DNA of 64,000 nt from DATNPH01 sp036703315 (GTDB taxonomy: Bacteria > Cyanobacteriota > Cyanobacteriia > Cyanobacteriales > Coleofasciculaceae), in contig DATNPH010000152.1 of the NCBI GenBank assembly GCA_036703315.1, forward strand, positions 1 to 64,000, in the 5' to 3' direction. This document shows positions 43,601 to 52,026 of the stretch, in pieces. Numbering within the stretch: the first letter of the stretch is position 1; every line of letters starts with the position of its first letter. Position numbers and translations under genes: made by a program. A model generated the notes under the pieces. The model saw nothing but the letters and a program-made list of their open reading frames with translations. It did not search any database and had not been told where the DNA came from.

Positions 43601-45389
43601 AGCCGTCATCTATAGTTGCAAAGCATCACAGGATTATAAAGTCACGTTTGTCAGTGAGAACATTACCACTGTTACTGGCTACGAACCACGGGAATTTATA
43701 GACGATTCCGGGTTCTGGCGTCGTCATATCCATCCAGACGATATTGAACAGGTCTTTGGTGAATTGTTGCACCTGTTTGAAGTTGGGGAGCACTCTTATG
43801 AATACCGCTTTCGACACAAAGACGGGGCATATCGTTGGCTCTGTGATCAGGTGAGGTTGGTATATAACAAAGCTGGCAACCCTATAGAGTGCGTTGGTTT
43901 TTGGGTAGACATCAGCGATCGCAAACAGACAGAGGAGGCGCTACGACAGCAGAAAGAACTGCTGCAAACTATCTTTGACCACATTCCTATGATGGTGGCG
44001 TTTTATGATGCCGAGGGTCAGCTTCAATTGAGCAACCGGGAGATGGAACGTGTCCTGGGTTGGTCTTTAGAAGAACTAGGAAATTGTGACGTGTTGACTG
44101 AATGTTATTCTGACTCAGAGTACCGCCAGAGGGTTTTGCAACACATGCTGGCAGCGACAGGGAAATGGCAGGACTTCAAAACTATAACTCGTGACAATCG
44201 CGTAGTGGATACGTCTTGGGCTAATATTCGACTGAGCGATGGTACCCGTATCGGCATTGGGCAAGACATTACGGAGCGAAAGCGGGCAGAAGAAGCTTTG
44301 CGATCGCTCACCCAGCGAGAGCATGAGAAAGCCAAGCAACTAGAGCAAGCCTTGAAGGAACTCCAACACACTCAAGCTCAGCTAGTACAGAACGAAAAAA
44401 TGGTCAGTTTGGGTCAACTGGTGGCTGGAGTTGCCCATGAAATTAACAACCCTGTTAGCTTCATTTTCGGCAATGTCACTCCAGCAATAGAATATGCCTG
44501 TGATCTACTGCATCTAATTTCCCTCTACCAAGAGCACTATCCAACACCAGATTCTCAAATCCAAGACGAGATTGACGCGATCGACCTCGACTTTATCAAG
44601 GCAGACTTCCCTAAATTGCTAGGTTCAATGCAAGAAGGAGCCTCGCGCATTCAGCAAATTGTCCTCTCCTTGCGGAACTTCTCGCACCACAATGAAGCAC
44701 AACGAAAGGAAGCTGACCTTCATCGGGGAATCAATAGCACCCTGATGATTTTAGAAAACCGTTTAAGAGAACAACCCCATAGAGCTGCCATTCAGGTGAT
44801 TAAAGAATTCGGTGACTTTCCCTTAGTAGAGTGCTACCCTGGTGAGCTGAATCAAGTATTTATGAATCTCTTGAGCAATGCCATTGATGCCCTAGAAAGC
44901 CGGCTTAAGGAGGATTCTTCCCTAACTCCTACAATTCGGATTTGTACCCAAGTGTACAGAGATACTCAGAGGACTGAGCCAGACGCCCGTTCTAGGAGAC
45001 AAGGAGGACAAGCAGGAATTTTCATCGAAATCTCCGAACAACCCACTTCCTTGTCTTCCCACCCACCACTCACAACTGATCACTCACCACTCCCTTTCAC
45101 TGAAAAAATTGTGATTCGCATTGCCGACAATGGCTTAGGCATTCCACCAACTGTTCAACAGCACTTATTTGACCCGTTCTTTACTACCAAACCTGTTGGC
45201 AAAGGCACGGGTTTAGGTTTGTCGATCGCGCATGCCATTGTGGTGAAGAAACACAAGGGTGAACTGTACTGTAACTCTCAGCTTGGGGAAGGGACAGAGT
45301 TTGTGATTGAGCTACCACTACAACAGCTCGAAAGTCAAAAGGCACAACTCTCCGGAGGCATCTCCAGATTCGGGACGCCGATTCGGTAA
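40632..45389 (+). CDS. Large sensor histidine kinase with N-terminal receiver, multiple PAS and two GAF domains
   Basis: 1585 residues from ATG 40632, which overlaps the upstream TAG (ATGGATAG); a TTG six bases earlier is the only longer option. Layout: receiver (about 8-130, acceptor Asp61 in LILIDIEMPEMNG), coiled coil, GAF (150-320), four PAS (about 330-815), GAF (820-970), two PAS (980-1235), coiled coil, HisKA with His1269 (AGVAHEINNPVSF), and an ATPase domain (FMNLLSNAIDAL, ADNGLGIPPTV, GKGTGLGLSIAHAI). A low-complexity insertion of about 45 residues precedes the G1 box. The AHEINNP kinase type with N-terminal receiver suggests that it is the phosphorelay partner of the overlapping ethylene-receptor-like kinase. 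Confidence 0.92.
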   Translation: MDSNLPPTSKPDILLVDDNPKNLRLLQTLLINFGYKVRTAINGKLALKVVEVAKPDLILIDIEMPEMNGYEVCEKLKSQEQTADIPVIFISALDDVFDKVKVFESGGVDYITKPFELQEVLVKVKNQLTFYQQKKQIIDQNKQLIEQNKQLQLLVTTTKCINEASDFQSALEEILYQVCEKTGWNFGEFWISNPDITAFEYGKSWYASDKHFEKFRHKSEQFTFPTDRKLLREVCLSKQAVWLTDVSVEKCQFFTRSQLAKEVGLKACFGVPVLFNNQVVAVLILLRKEASIPEPQTIEIVNAVATQLSSFIQHQQAETKLQHTQRFLNSLLENLPVGVFAKDAQELRFVYWNKAITQLIGYSVSEVIGKSDYDLFPKEQASFCTAQDRETISSGKLVDIPIELVHTHRGQRLFNIKKIPIFDEFGEPQYVLGIAEDLTEFKQAEKTLFRQEQQFRTLAENSPDIITRFDRALRYVYTNPAFEQVTGIPYQSFIGKTNQEVGMPLELSSLWEANIQKVFDTARAECDEFNFPIASGELRTYQAHLVPEFAKDGDVEFVLVVTRDITQLKQAEVALQDSERRFRAIFEQAAVGIAQVSLSNQFLQVNQRLCDLVGYTESELLAQACRSLIHPDDRKLSLEYERQILAGERQTYSLEKRYISKEGQVQWTNSTVSLVRDTQGIPEYFIKIVEDITERKQAEGALRESNRLVTNILESITDAFVALDHEWRITYVNRETAKLNNKQPEEFIGKTHWEVWSWSVGTKVEREYRRAIAQQVAVHFEVLYEPLDMWLEIHAYPSKDGLNIYFRDITVRKQAEEALRLIVEGTASATGDSFMRSCVRYLAQILQARYALIAEMVDKTCTKARTLAFWTGETWGENFEYDLADTPCENFPQEKVCFYSQEVQALFPNDLYSATLDAQSYLGIPLINSKGNIFGLMVVLDVKPMEIDLGKQSILKIFADRAGAELERQQTESARRLATDRLQHLLTANPAVIYSCKASQDYKVTFVSENITTVTGYEPREFIDDSGFWRRHIHPDDIEQVFGELLHLFEVGEHSYEYRFRHKDGAYRWLCDQVRLVYNKAGNPIECVGFWVDISDRKQTEEALRQQKELLQTIFDHIPMMVAFYDAEGQLQLSNREMERVLGWSLEELGNCDVLTECYSDSEYRQRVLQHMLAATGKWQDFKTITRDNRVVDTSWANIRLSDGTRIGIGQDITERKRAEEALRSLTQREHEKAKQLEQALKELQHTQAQLVQNEKMVSLGQLVAGVAHEINNPVSFIFGNVTPAIEYACDLLHLISLYQEHYPTPDSQIQDEIDAIDLDFIKADFPKLLGSMQEGASRIQQIVLSLRNFSHHNEAQRKEADLHRGINSTLMILENRLREQPHRAAIQVIKEFGDFPLVECYPGELNQVFMNLLSNAIDALESRLKEDSSLTPTIRICTQVYRDTQRTEPDARSRRQGGQAGIFIEISEQPTSLSSHPPLTTDHSPLPFTEKIVIRIADNGLGIPPTVQQHLFDPFFTTKPVGKGTGLGLSIAHAIVVKKHKGELYCNSQLGEGTEFVIELPLQQLESQKAQLSGGISRFGTPIR
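44955..45105 (+). repeat. Low-complexity insertion in the third kinase ATPase domain
   Basis: Translated region rich in GAC/GGACAAGCAGG and ACTCACCACTC-like units, encoding an Arg/Gly then Ser/Pro/Thr/His-rich loop between the strand after the N box and IRIADNGLGI. Same structural position as the insertions in the two other kinases. Confidence 0.55.
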
Positions 45390-45424
45390 CCGGGCATGGT
45401 CAGCAAAAAGTTAGGCTTATAGAG

Positions 45425-46402
45425 CTAATCACCTGACAGGAAAGCTTCAAACTCCTGATTCCCACGTAGGTTATCAAAATCTGAGTCGGTTTTAGCTAGC
45501 TGTTGGTATTCATCAGGATTGAGATAAATCACTTGTTTTAGGCTGGCGATCGCTTGTTGAGCATTCCCCAGTAACCCATAACAACAAGCTTGGTTGTACC
45601 AGGCATATTCGTCTTCTGGTTCATCTTCCAGCGCTTTCTCATAGCTAGCAACGGCTTCCTGATATCGACCCATCTGTCGTAATATCTCGCCGCACTGGTA
45701 CCAACCCCAGTAGTCTGTTGGTTTTGCTTCTAAAGCTTTTTCATAGCTAGCAAGAGCTTGTTCAAGGTGTCCCCAGTGACGTAGGGCATCACCTTTGCGA
45801 TACCAACTCCAGTAGTCTAACGGTCGGCTTTCCAGCGCTTTGTCATAGCAGGCGATCGCTTCTTCATAGCGTTCCAAGTGCCGCAGCGAGTCACCTTGGC
45901 GGTACCAACTCCAATAGTCATGGGGTCGGGCTTCCAGTGCTCTCTGGAAACTGGCAATCGCTTGTTCGTACCAATCCAAGTCTTCTAATGCTACGCGCCC
46001 CCGGTTATACCAAGCCCAGTAGTCGTCTGGTATCGCTTCCAGCGCTTTATCATAACTGGCGATCGCGTCCTCAAAGCGATCAAGTTGCCGCAGTACACTA
46101 CCACGCTGGCACCAAGCCCAGTAGTCACTGGGTTTACTTTCTAAGGCTTTGTCGTAGCTATCGAGAGCCTCTTCATAACGCCCCAATGCATCCAGAACAT
46201 CGCCCCGCCAATACCACGCCCAATAATCGTGAGGATGGTACTCCAATGCTCTATCATAGCTATAGAGGGCTTCCTCATACTGGTTCCCATCACGTAGCGC
46301 ATTCCCTTGTTGATACCAATCTTCGTAACTATCTGGTCGGCACTCTAAGCATCTGTAAATTACGGAGTACGAAGGTCGTCGCGTAGGCATCACTCTACTC
46401 AT
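45425..46402 (-). CDS. Tetratricopeptide-repeat protein (eight TPRs)
   Basis: 325 residues made almost wholly of eight 34-residue TPR units. Each has an unusual aromatic start, DYWAWYxRG or DYWSWYRxG, and the usual YDKALE helix B. The final unit (DEYAWYNQACCYGLLG) is more divergent and is capped by a polar tail. No signal peptide or membrane helix. Cytoplasmic scaffold or chaperone-like role; partners unknown. It is convergent with the large kinase, 35 bp apart. Confidence 0.88.
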   Translation of the reverse strand: MSRVMPTRRPSYSVIYRCLECRPDSYEDWYQQGNALRDGNQYEEALYSYDRALEYHPHDYWAWYWRGDVLDALGRYEEALDSYDKALESKPSDYWAWCQRGSVLRQLDRFEDAIASYDKALEAIPDDYWAWYNRGRVALEDLDWYEQAIASFQRALEARPHDYWSWYRQGDSLRHLERYEEAIACYDKALESRPLDYWSWYRKGDALRHWGHLEQALASYEKALEAKPTDYWGWYQCGEILRQMGRYQEAVASYEKALEDEPEDEYAWYNQACCYGLLGNAQQAIASLKQVIYLNPDEYQQLAKTDSDFDNLRGNQEFEAFLSGD

Positions 46403-46534
46403 CTTGAACCACCCTTCATAGTAACTTTGGTTTGGCGAAAATCTAGCCGCTTAGTAGAACAGTAGTATTACCTGTATCGTACAAACTACTAGGGCGACAA
46501 GTACCAATAACCATAGATAGTATTAAGCTATTTT

Positions 46535-47749
46535 ATGTTACCGACCGAGCTGCTAATTAATCGGCAAAATGGGGAAGAGATTGTTCCGAAACGGCTATCG
46601 GTCAATCAACACACTTGTGCGATCGCTATAGAGTTAATCACCTGCTTCCAAAACGCGATCGGTAGTACCCAAGGCACACTCGACCAACAATTGTCAGAAC
46701 TCGAAGGTGATAGCCCCGACTACCGCCTCAAGCGAGGGCTTGCTCATATTCTCAAAAGCAGCTTCTGCACCTTTGAAATCGTCAGCCCTCTAGAACCCCC
46801 GATGTTGCGGCAGAGAGTCTTCGCGCTTTCTGCAAAATCAGTTCCCAGTCCTGTGGCGTCCCAGGTAACACTTGAACAGTTGAGCATTGCCCTCGGCCAA
46901 GAGTTAAATCACGAAGTTTTGCCTGAGCAAATTCGCAGGGGTCTTTATGCAGATTTACAAGAAAATCGTATTCTCACTCAGTTTGATGATCCTGCACCGG
47001 AGGCACTGCTGCATCGCTACAACTTATCTCAGGTACAGGGAATTTTCTACCGGGCGAGTCACATTACGCTGAATGCTCATCGGAATGTCCCTGGTGAGTA
47101 CAAGCTCTTATTCCGCTATTTAAAGTTGTTTCAGCTAATGACCTACGTCGAGGGCGATGCTGACCACGGGTTCACGATTACCATTGATGGACCTACGAGT
47201 TTATTTAAGCCCAGTACTCGTTATGGTTTGGCGATCGCTAAACTTGTCCCAGCCCTGTTACATGTCACGAAATGGAGTCTGAAAGCGACCTTACAAAGCC
47301 GCGATTCTTACACGGGTGTCCAGAAAACTGGGCAGTTTAGTCTCAATGACAATTGCGGCTTAGTCACTCACTATCCTCCCGGTAAACCTTATGACAGTAT
47401 GTTGGAGGCAGCCTTTGCCAGCCGTTGGGACTCTCTGAAAACGGACTGGGTGCTAGAGCGAGAAGTAGACCTGATTCCCATCCCTGGCAGTGTAATGATT
47501 CCGGACTTTCGCCTTGTCCATGCCGATGGTCGTACTTTCTTACTAGAAATTATCGGCTACTGGCGTCCAGAGTATTTACAGAAGAAATTTTCTCAGGTGC
47601 GGCGAGCAGAATGCGATAACCTGATTCTTGCCATTTCTGAACGGCTCAATTTAGAGAAAGTAGGCGTAAAAGTGGAGAATGTACCAGCAAAAGTTGTTTG
47701 GTTTAAGGATAAACTGTCGCCTAAAGCCGTGCTAGAAGTTTTGGGTTGA
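46535..47749 (+). CDS. DUF790 (Bax1-like) nuclease-family protein
   Basis: 404 residues of the DUF790 family, whose archaeal member Bax1 binds the XPB helicase and acts as a structure-specific nuclease. The start MLPTELLINRQNGEEIVPKRL and the central YNLSQVQGIFYRASH are family-typical. Near the C-terminus MIPDFRLVHADGRTFLLEIIGYWRPEYLQKK (shown in part: MIPDFRLVH, FLLEIIGYW) forms a PD-(D/E)xK-like active site. No XPB-type helicase gene is adjacent in this window. It is followed after 12 bp by an HD-domain gene, probably in one operon. Confidence 0.8.
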   Translation: MLPTELLINRQNGEEIVPKRLSVNQHTCAIAIELITCFQNAIGSTQGTLDQQLSELEGDSPDYRLKRGLAHILKSSFCTFEIVSPLEPPMLRQRVFALSAKSVPSPVASQVTLEQLSIALGQELNHEVLPEQIRRGLYADLQENRILTQFDDPAPEALLHRYNLSQVQGIFYRASHITLNAHRNVPGEYKLLFRYLKLFQLMTYVEGDADHGFTITIDGPTSLFKPSTRYGLAIAKLVPALLHVTKWSLKATLQSRDSYTGVQKTGQFSLNDNCGLVTHYPPGKPYDSMLEAAFASRWDSLKTDWVLEREVDLIPIPGSVMIPDFRLVHADGRTFLLEIIGYWRPEYLQKKFSQVRRAECDNLILAISERLNLEKVGVKVENVPAKVVWFKDKLSPKAVLEVLG

Positions 47750-47761
47750 CATCAAATCACA

Positions 47762-49267
47762 ATGCTGCTTAAGAAAGTTGTACAGTTGTACAGCAGATTT
47801 GAGCAAGTCCGAGTACTATACACAGCAAAGGCATTGCTTGGAGCAGGGAATATGGGTGACAAGAGGGAGTTAGAAATTGCTTACACTCGCTGCAAAGAGA
47901 GTTTAATGGGAGCTATTGAACAGCTACAGGTCAAAGCTGAGCTGACTCAGCTTGAAAATATTGCCGAGTTGATTACTCAAACCATGACAGGTCAATGGCG
48001 ATATTTTCATACGACCGAGCATATTTTTGAGGTTGGAGGGTCAGTTGATCCCCTTGAGATCTTAGCCGCGTTGTTTCACGATATGGTCTACGTACAAGTC
48101 GATCATGGCGTAAGTCTTAACATTGGCAGTTACATTACTCCTTTTATCAAGGAGGTCAAAGGACAGATTGTAATTCGAGAAGCCAATGAACTGCCTGACT
48201 CAGTAATGTTTGAAATTGTTGCGGCAGTATTTGGGTTTGCTCCAGGTCAAGCCCTCTCTCCCTTCAATGGGCAAAATGAATTCTTAAGTGCGCTAATAGC
48301 GGCTTTGACTTTGTCGCCTTTATTAAGTAAAGCTCAAATCGCTCAGATCGCTGCGTGTATCGAAGCTACAATCCCCTTTCGTTCTTTGTCACCATCTGGT
48401 TTAAGTCCTGGCGAATTGTTGTATCAGCGCTTGGTTATTGTTAATAAGCAATTCAACTTAGAGTGGGATGATGCCCAACTCGTTGAAGTCGTCAAGCGCT
48501 CCGTGCGCGTGACCAACCGAGATGTAGAGAATTTTGCCTATTCCAATTCTGCCGATTTTTTGGATAACACATGGAATCTCATGCCGGAAACTAATCATGA
48601 GCTAACTAATGTGAATTCTTCTTACACGGTTGCTGAGTACCGTTGGTCTTTGCAGAAAATGGAAGGATTTATGAACTTCCTATCTCCAGAACGAGTTTTC
48701 CAGCAGTTTAGAGGAGAACCAGATGAGGAAACATACTGCCAGTTGTTATCAAGAACTAGTAAGAACCTGGAGGTAGCCAAGCTTTATCTAGGATGCAAGC
48801 TCGTCTCCATCGGGGTCATTGAGGCGCTTTCAACGCGATTAGGACGGGATATTCCTGTTTCCACGATGATGGGAGAATTACCAACTTCGCAAATAAAAAC
48901 CCCTGCTCTGGTAAATTTCCTGCCTAATATTGAATGTTTCAAAGAGCCGGAAACTGAAGTGGAAACCGAGGTACTAGAGTTGTTGAGTAAGGGACGAAAT
49001 CAAGACTCTCCTTACGATTTGAAAAACTCACCTATAGCAACATTTATGGTCAAATCTATCGGGTTTGTCGAGATGAAATATCTGATCGAGCGAGCCAAAG
49101 AATTCTTTGCTGGAAAAATTACGGCGTCTGAGTTTCTCAGTGACTGTAATGCTGATGTGGTAAAGGCGATCGCTCTTGGAGTTGGGCAGCTCTTTGAAAG
49201 CCGCGCTCGGTACATTACGTCGATTTTGCAAGTCAACACCCATCCTTATGCCACCCCTAAGAGCTAA
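47762..49267 (+). CDS. HD-domain-containing protein of unknown function
   Basis: 501 residues. An HD metal-binding pattern is visible: His87 (HTTEHIFEVG), His106-Asp107 (LAALFHDMVYVQVDHG) and a later Asp in RVTNRDVENFAYSNSADFLDNTW, all embedded in predicted helices, suggesting a metal-dependent phosphohydrolase. The C-terminal 150 residues show no known domain. The start is 12 bp after the DUF790 stop; a second Met (residue 31, GNMGDKREL) is possible. Its co-directional pairing with a nuclease-like gene may hint at a nucleotide-repair or defence role, which is inference. Confidence 0.65.
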   Translation: MLLKKVVQLYSRFEQVRVLYTAKALLGAGNMGDKRELEIAYTRCKESLMGAIEQLQVKAELTQLENIAELITQTMTGQWRYFHTTEHIFEVGGSVDPLEILAALFHDMVYVQVDHGVSLNIGSYITPFIKEVKGQIVIREANELPDSVMFEIVAAVFGFAPGQALSPFNGQNEFLSALIAALTLSPLLSKAQIAQIAACIEATIPFRSLSPSGLSPGELLYQRLVIVNKQFNLEWDDAQLVEVVKRSVRVTNRDVENFAYSNSADFLDNTWNLMPETNHELTNVNSSYTVAEYRWSLQKMEGFMNFLSPERVFQQFRGEPDEETYCQLLSRTSKNLEVAKLYLGCKLVSIGVIEALSTRLGRDIPVSTMMGELPTSQIKTPALVNFLPNIECFKEPETEVETEVLELLSKGRNQDSPYDLKNSPIATFMVKSIGFVEMKYLIERAKEFFAGKITASEFLSDCNADVVKAIALGVGQLFESRARYITSILQVNTHPYATPKS

Positions 49268-49573
49268 GCTGCCTTAGTACTGGATCGGGAAACCTCAAAA
49301 AGGCTAATTTTGAATCTATAGGCATAGATGTAGATGTGTTTGAAAAGCGTTCTTGAAGAGTAGTGGATGCCGTTAGCGAAGTGAAATGTAAACCTAAACT
49401 ATACACATGAACACGGCTGGATTTAATACTATTCTATTAGCCCCTAGCCAGTGCATAAAAACTCCGGAATAGAGGATGTTATACTTTGCTAACTCGGTAT
49501 AATCCCTGCATCTTCAGAGTTAGATTGTTATGTCCGGCTCAAGTAAGCTGAATAAATAGTCAGTCGAAAAAGG
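49268..49573. other. Spacer upstream of a GNAT gene
   Basis: 306 bp without a supported gene. It contains the promoter/operator-like site listed at 49489-49523. I see no RNA gene or terminator with a U tract. Confidence 0.5.
49489..49523 (+). promoter_or_regulatory. TATAAT box flanked by an inverted repeat
   Basis: A consensus -10 TATAAT (49498-49503) lies between CTAACTC (49489-49495) and GAGTTAG (49517-49523), perfect 7-bp arms. The position 50-85 bp before the GNAT ATG suits an operator overlapping a promoter. No good -35 is visible. Confidence 0.4.
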
Positions 49574-50035
49574 ATGCTTCGAGAATACCTAACATCGGAT
49601 GCAGAAGCTCTTGCAGCTATCTATCGTGATGCTGTTATTGGGATAGGCTCCAGCGCCTATGATGCCCAACAGATTGCAGCGTGGTCTTCATATCCTGAGA
49701 ATATTGAACAGTTTAGGAAGTTGCTTCGTTTAGGTTTAACGCTTGTTGCCGTGGAAGATTCTCGATTGGTCGCTTTTGGACAATTAAATCCATCCGATCA
49801 TATTGCTTTTCTTTATACAGCAAGCGATTTTGCACGACATGGTTATGCCACCGAAATTTACAAACAATTAGAAGCGCATGCCGTCGAGCAAGGTATCAAG
49901 CATCTCCACACCGAAGCGAGTCGTATCTCGAAGCATTTCTTCGTAAAAATGGGTTTTCGTGTCGTAGAAACGGAACTCGTGGAACGTCAAGGCGTGCAAC
50001 TTGAACGATTCAAAATGGAGAAAGTAATCGACTAA
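49574..50035 (+). CDS. GNAT family N-acetyltransferase
   Basis: 153 residues. The N-terminus MLREYLTSDAEALAAIYRDAV is typical of GNATs; the fold core follows (AFGQLNPSDHIAFLYTASDFARHGYATEIYKQLEAHA, shown in part: ARHGYATEIYKQLE), where RHGYAT takes the place of the acetyl-CoA pyrophosphate loop. It ends with EASRISKHFFVKMGFRVVE. Substrate unknown. Length is normal for a single GNAT domain. Confidence 0.85.
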   Translation: MLREYLTSDAEALAAIYRDAVIGIGSSAYDAQQIAAWSSYPENIEQFRKLLRLGLTLVAVEDSRLVAFGQLNPSDHIAFLYTASDFARHGYATEIYKQLEAHAVEQGIKHLHTEASRISKHFFVKMGFRVVETELVERQGVQLERFKMEKVID

Positions 50036-50153
50036 CTTGTTGCTGCAACGGACGGGCTGATGGCTGCTGGCTACGCTTAGAATCTATCTGCCTCCAGTAA
50101 ACTATGCCGTTAAATCATCCCTCAATTGTGCAACGTCCAGCAGTGCTGTTACC

Positions 50154-51536
50154 TCAAGACTGAACAGGTTTTATCTGCCGCCATATCCGAGCTGTACTAA
50201 ATCGCCATGTCAGAATTCCTGCTGCCACAGCAAGACCGATCGCAAATCCCCACCACAGCCCAACGCCGCCAAATCCCAACACTAAGCCCAACGTGTAGCC
50301 ACAGGGCAAGCCAATTCCCCAATACGCCAGAATGCCAATCAGCAAGGGAATCCTAGTGTCCTTCAGTCCTCGTAATGCGCCAGCCGCAGTTACCTGAATG
50401 CCATCTACAATTTGGAACATTGCCGCCACTCCCAAGAGTGTCTTCGCCAAGCTGATGACAGTTGCGTTTGCTGGCTCGGCAGTATCGATGTAAAGCGACA
50501 CAATCGTTCCGGGAATTGTCCAAAACAAAATGCCCATCAATGCCATAAACAAGGCAGCAATAGCAATGCTGACAAAACCCGCCAGTCGTGCCCCTTTCGG
50601 ATTTTCTTGTCCCATGAGCTGTCCAACTCGCACAGTGGCTGCCATCGAGATACCGAGCGGAATTGTAAAGGTAACAACTGCTGTTTGCAAAGCAATCTGG
50701 TGAGCCGCCAATGTTATTGTTCCTAACTGCCCCATCAGGAACGTTACGCAGGTGAAGAATCCACCCTCTACTCCTGCCAACACGCCAATTGGCACACCCA
50801 CTCGCACCAGTTCCCCAAATCCTTTGCCTTCAAACTGATGCAGATTAGTAAACGTACCGTAGACCCGAAGCTGAGGTTGAGTGAGAATATAGATTGCCAA
50901 AGCTGCAAACATTACCCAAAGAGACAGCGTACTCGCCCAACCGAGTCCTGCTATTCCCAATGCTGGAAACCCATATTTGCCAAACGCCAGAACATAGTTA
51001 GCTGCAACGTTGACCAATGTACCGCCAATCATAGTCACAATCACAGGACGGGGCCGTGATAGAGCCGAGACAAAACTTCTCAACACAGCAAAGCCCACTC
51101 CAGGAAGATAACCCCACGCGATCGCTCTCAGATACGACGAGGCTAATGCAACGTTTCCAGGCTCCTGCCCCAGTAAGCGCAGCAACGATCCACCATGCCA
51201 GATCAGCAGTGTCACCGGAACTACCAGGATAACTGACAACCACAACCCTTGTCGTACCACTCGACCAACCTGCTCGACTCGTCCCGCTCCATAGGCTTCT
51301 GCGGCAAGTGGACTCACCGCTGAGACAATTGCACAACCAATATTGATCAGCAAAAAAAACGTAGCGGCTCCCAGTGCCCCAGCCGCAATGATATGGCTTC
51401 CCAGAATGCCCATCATTACCGTATCCACAAATGTAGTTGCTGCTTGAGATAACTGTGCGCCAGCTAGGGGAACAGCTAGAAGCAGGCACTCTTTAATTTC
51501 AGCAATAATCCTGGATTTTGATAGTGCGTAAGTCAT
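50154..51536 (-). CDS. MATE-family multidrug efflux transporter
   Basis: 460 residues with twelve hydrophobic helices in two homologous halves. The first helix region LLAVPLAGAQLSQAATTFVDTVMMGILG and the second-half ALQTAVVTFTIPLGISMAATVRVGQLMGQENPKGAR (parts: TFVDTVMMG, AATVRVGQLMGQ) are characteristic of NorM/MATE Na+- or H+-coupled exporters. The C-terminal helices contain the usual GYTLGLVLGFGGVGLWWG. Substrate unknown. Monocistronic, with a normal start (MTYALSKSRI). Confidence 0.92.
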   Translation of the reverse strand: MTYALSKSRIIAEIKECLLLAVPLAGAQLSQAATTFVDTVMMGILGSHIIAAGALGAATFFLLINIGCAIVSAVSPLAAEAYGAGRVEQVGRVVRQGLWLSVILVVPVTLLIWHGGSLLRLLGQEPGNVALASSYLRAIAWGYLPGVGFAVLRSFVSALSRPRPVIVTMIGGTLVNVAANYVLAFGKYGFPALGIAGLGWASTLSLWVMFAALAIYILTQPQLRVYGTFTNLHQFEGKGFGELVRVGVPIGVLAGVEGGFFTCVTFLMGQLGTITLAAHQIALQTAVVTFTIPLGISMAATVRVGQLMGQENPKGARLAGFVSIAIAALFMALMGILFWTIPGTIVSLYIDTAEPANATVISLAKTLLGVAAMFQIVDGIQVTAAGALRGLKDTRIPLLIGILAYWGIGLPCGYTLGLVLGFGGVGLWWGFAIGLAVAAGILTWRFSTARIWRQIKPVQS

Positions 51537-51768
51537 AACAGTTCAAGCAATGATTCTCACTGACTTGGGCTTGGCTTCAGCTCCCCTGTATCGGTTTGAG
51601 CGATTCTTTGAGAGCAAAGCCACTAAAATGATTCAAACAGCTAGATGTTTCACCTAGAGTTCTCCTGGAAGTACAGCCGACCATAGCCTAAGAACTGACC
51701 CACACCATTCTCTCCGGCTAGAAATGCTGTGATGCCAAACGAGTAAAAACTACTTCTTAATACATACC

Positions 51769-52008
51769 ATGCTTAACAAACATGACGAATTGCTCTTAAG
51801 AGACTTGAAACTTCAACCGCTTTGGCTACTCTGGTCTTACGTAATTTTGGGGGTGTTGGCTGCGGTTGTTGGGTTTGTTCTTGACAGGGGTAACCTCTCA
51901 AAAATTGCTTGCTTTGGAGGTGGTTTTCTTATCTCTCTAGGAGCTGAAAAATTGGTGACTCGCAGGATTAGAAATGCAGCCCGTTCTGTAATTGATAAAA
52001 ATTATTAA
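51769..52008 (+). CDS. Small membrane protein, 79 aa
   Basis: 79 residues: a charged N-terminus (NKHDELLLRDLKLQP), two hydrophobic helices (LLWSYVILGVLAAVVGFVL and IACFGGGFLISLGAEKLV) and a basic tail (TRRIRNAARSVIDKNY). No family recognised. Its regular two-helix topology and positive-inside pattern support a real gene. It lies between the MATE gene and a degenerate GNAT. Confidence 0.5.
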   Translation: MLNKHDELLLRDLKLQPLWLLWSYVILGVLAAVVGFVLDRGNLSKIACFGGGFLISLGAEKLVTRRIRNAARSVIDKNY

Positions 52009-52026
52009 AACAGATTGGCACGTTAA

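Noticed and set aside
50998..51489. 163-codon minus-strand ORF in the MATE gene
   Set aside because: Same strand, different frame from the transporter; Ser/Cys/Trp-rich translation, typical of a wrong frame.
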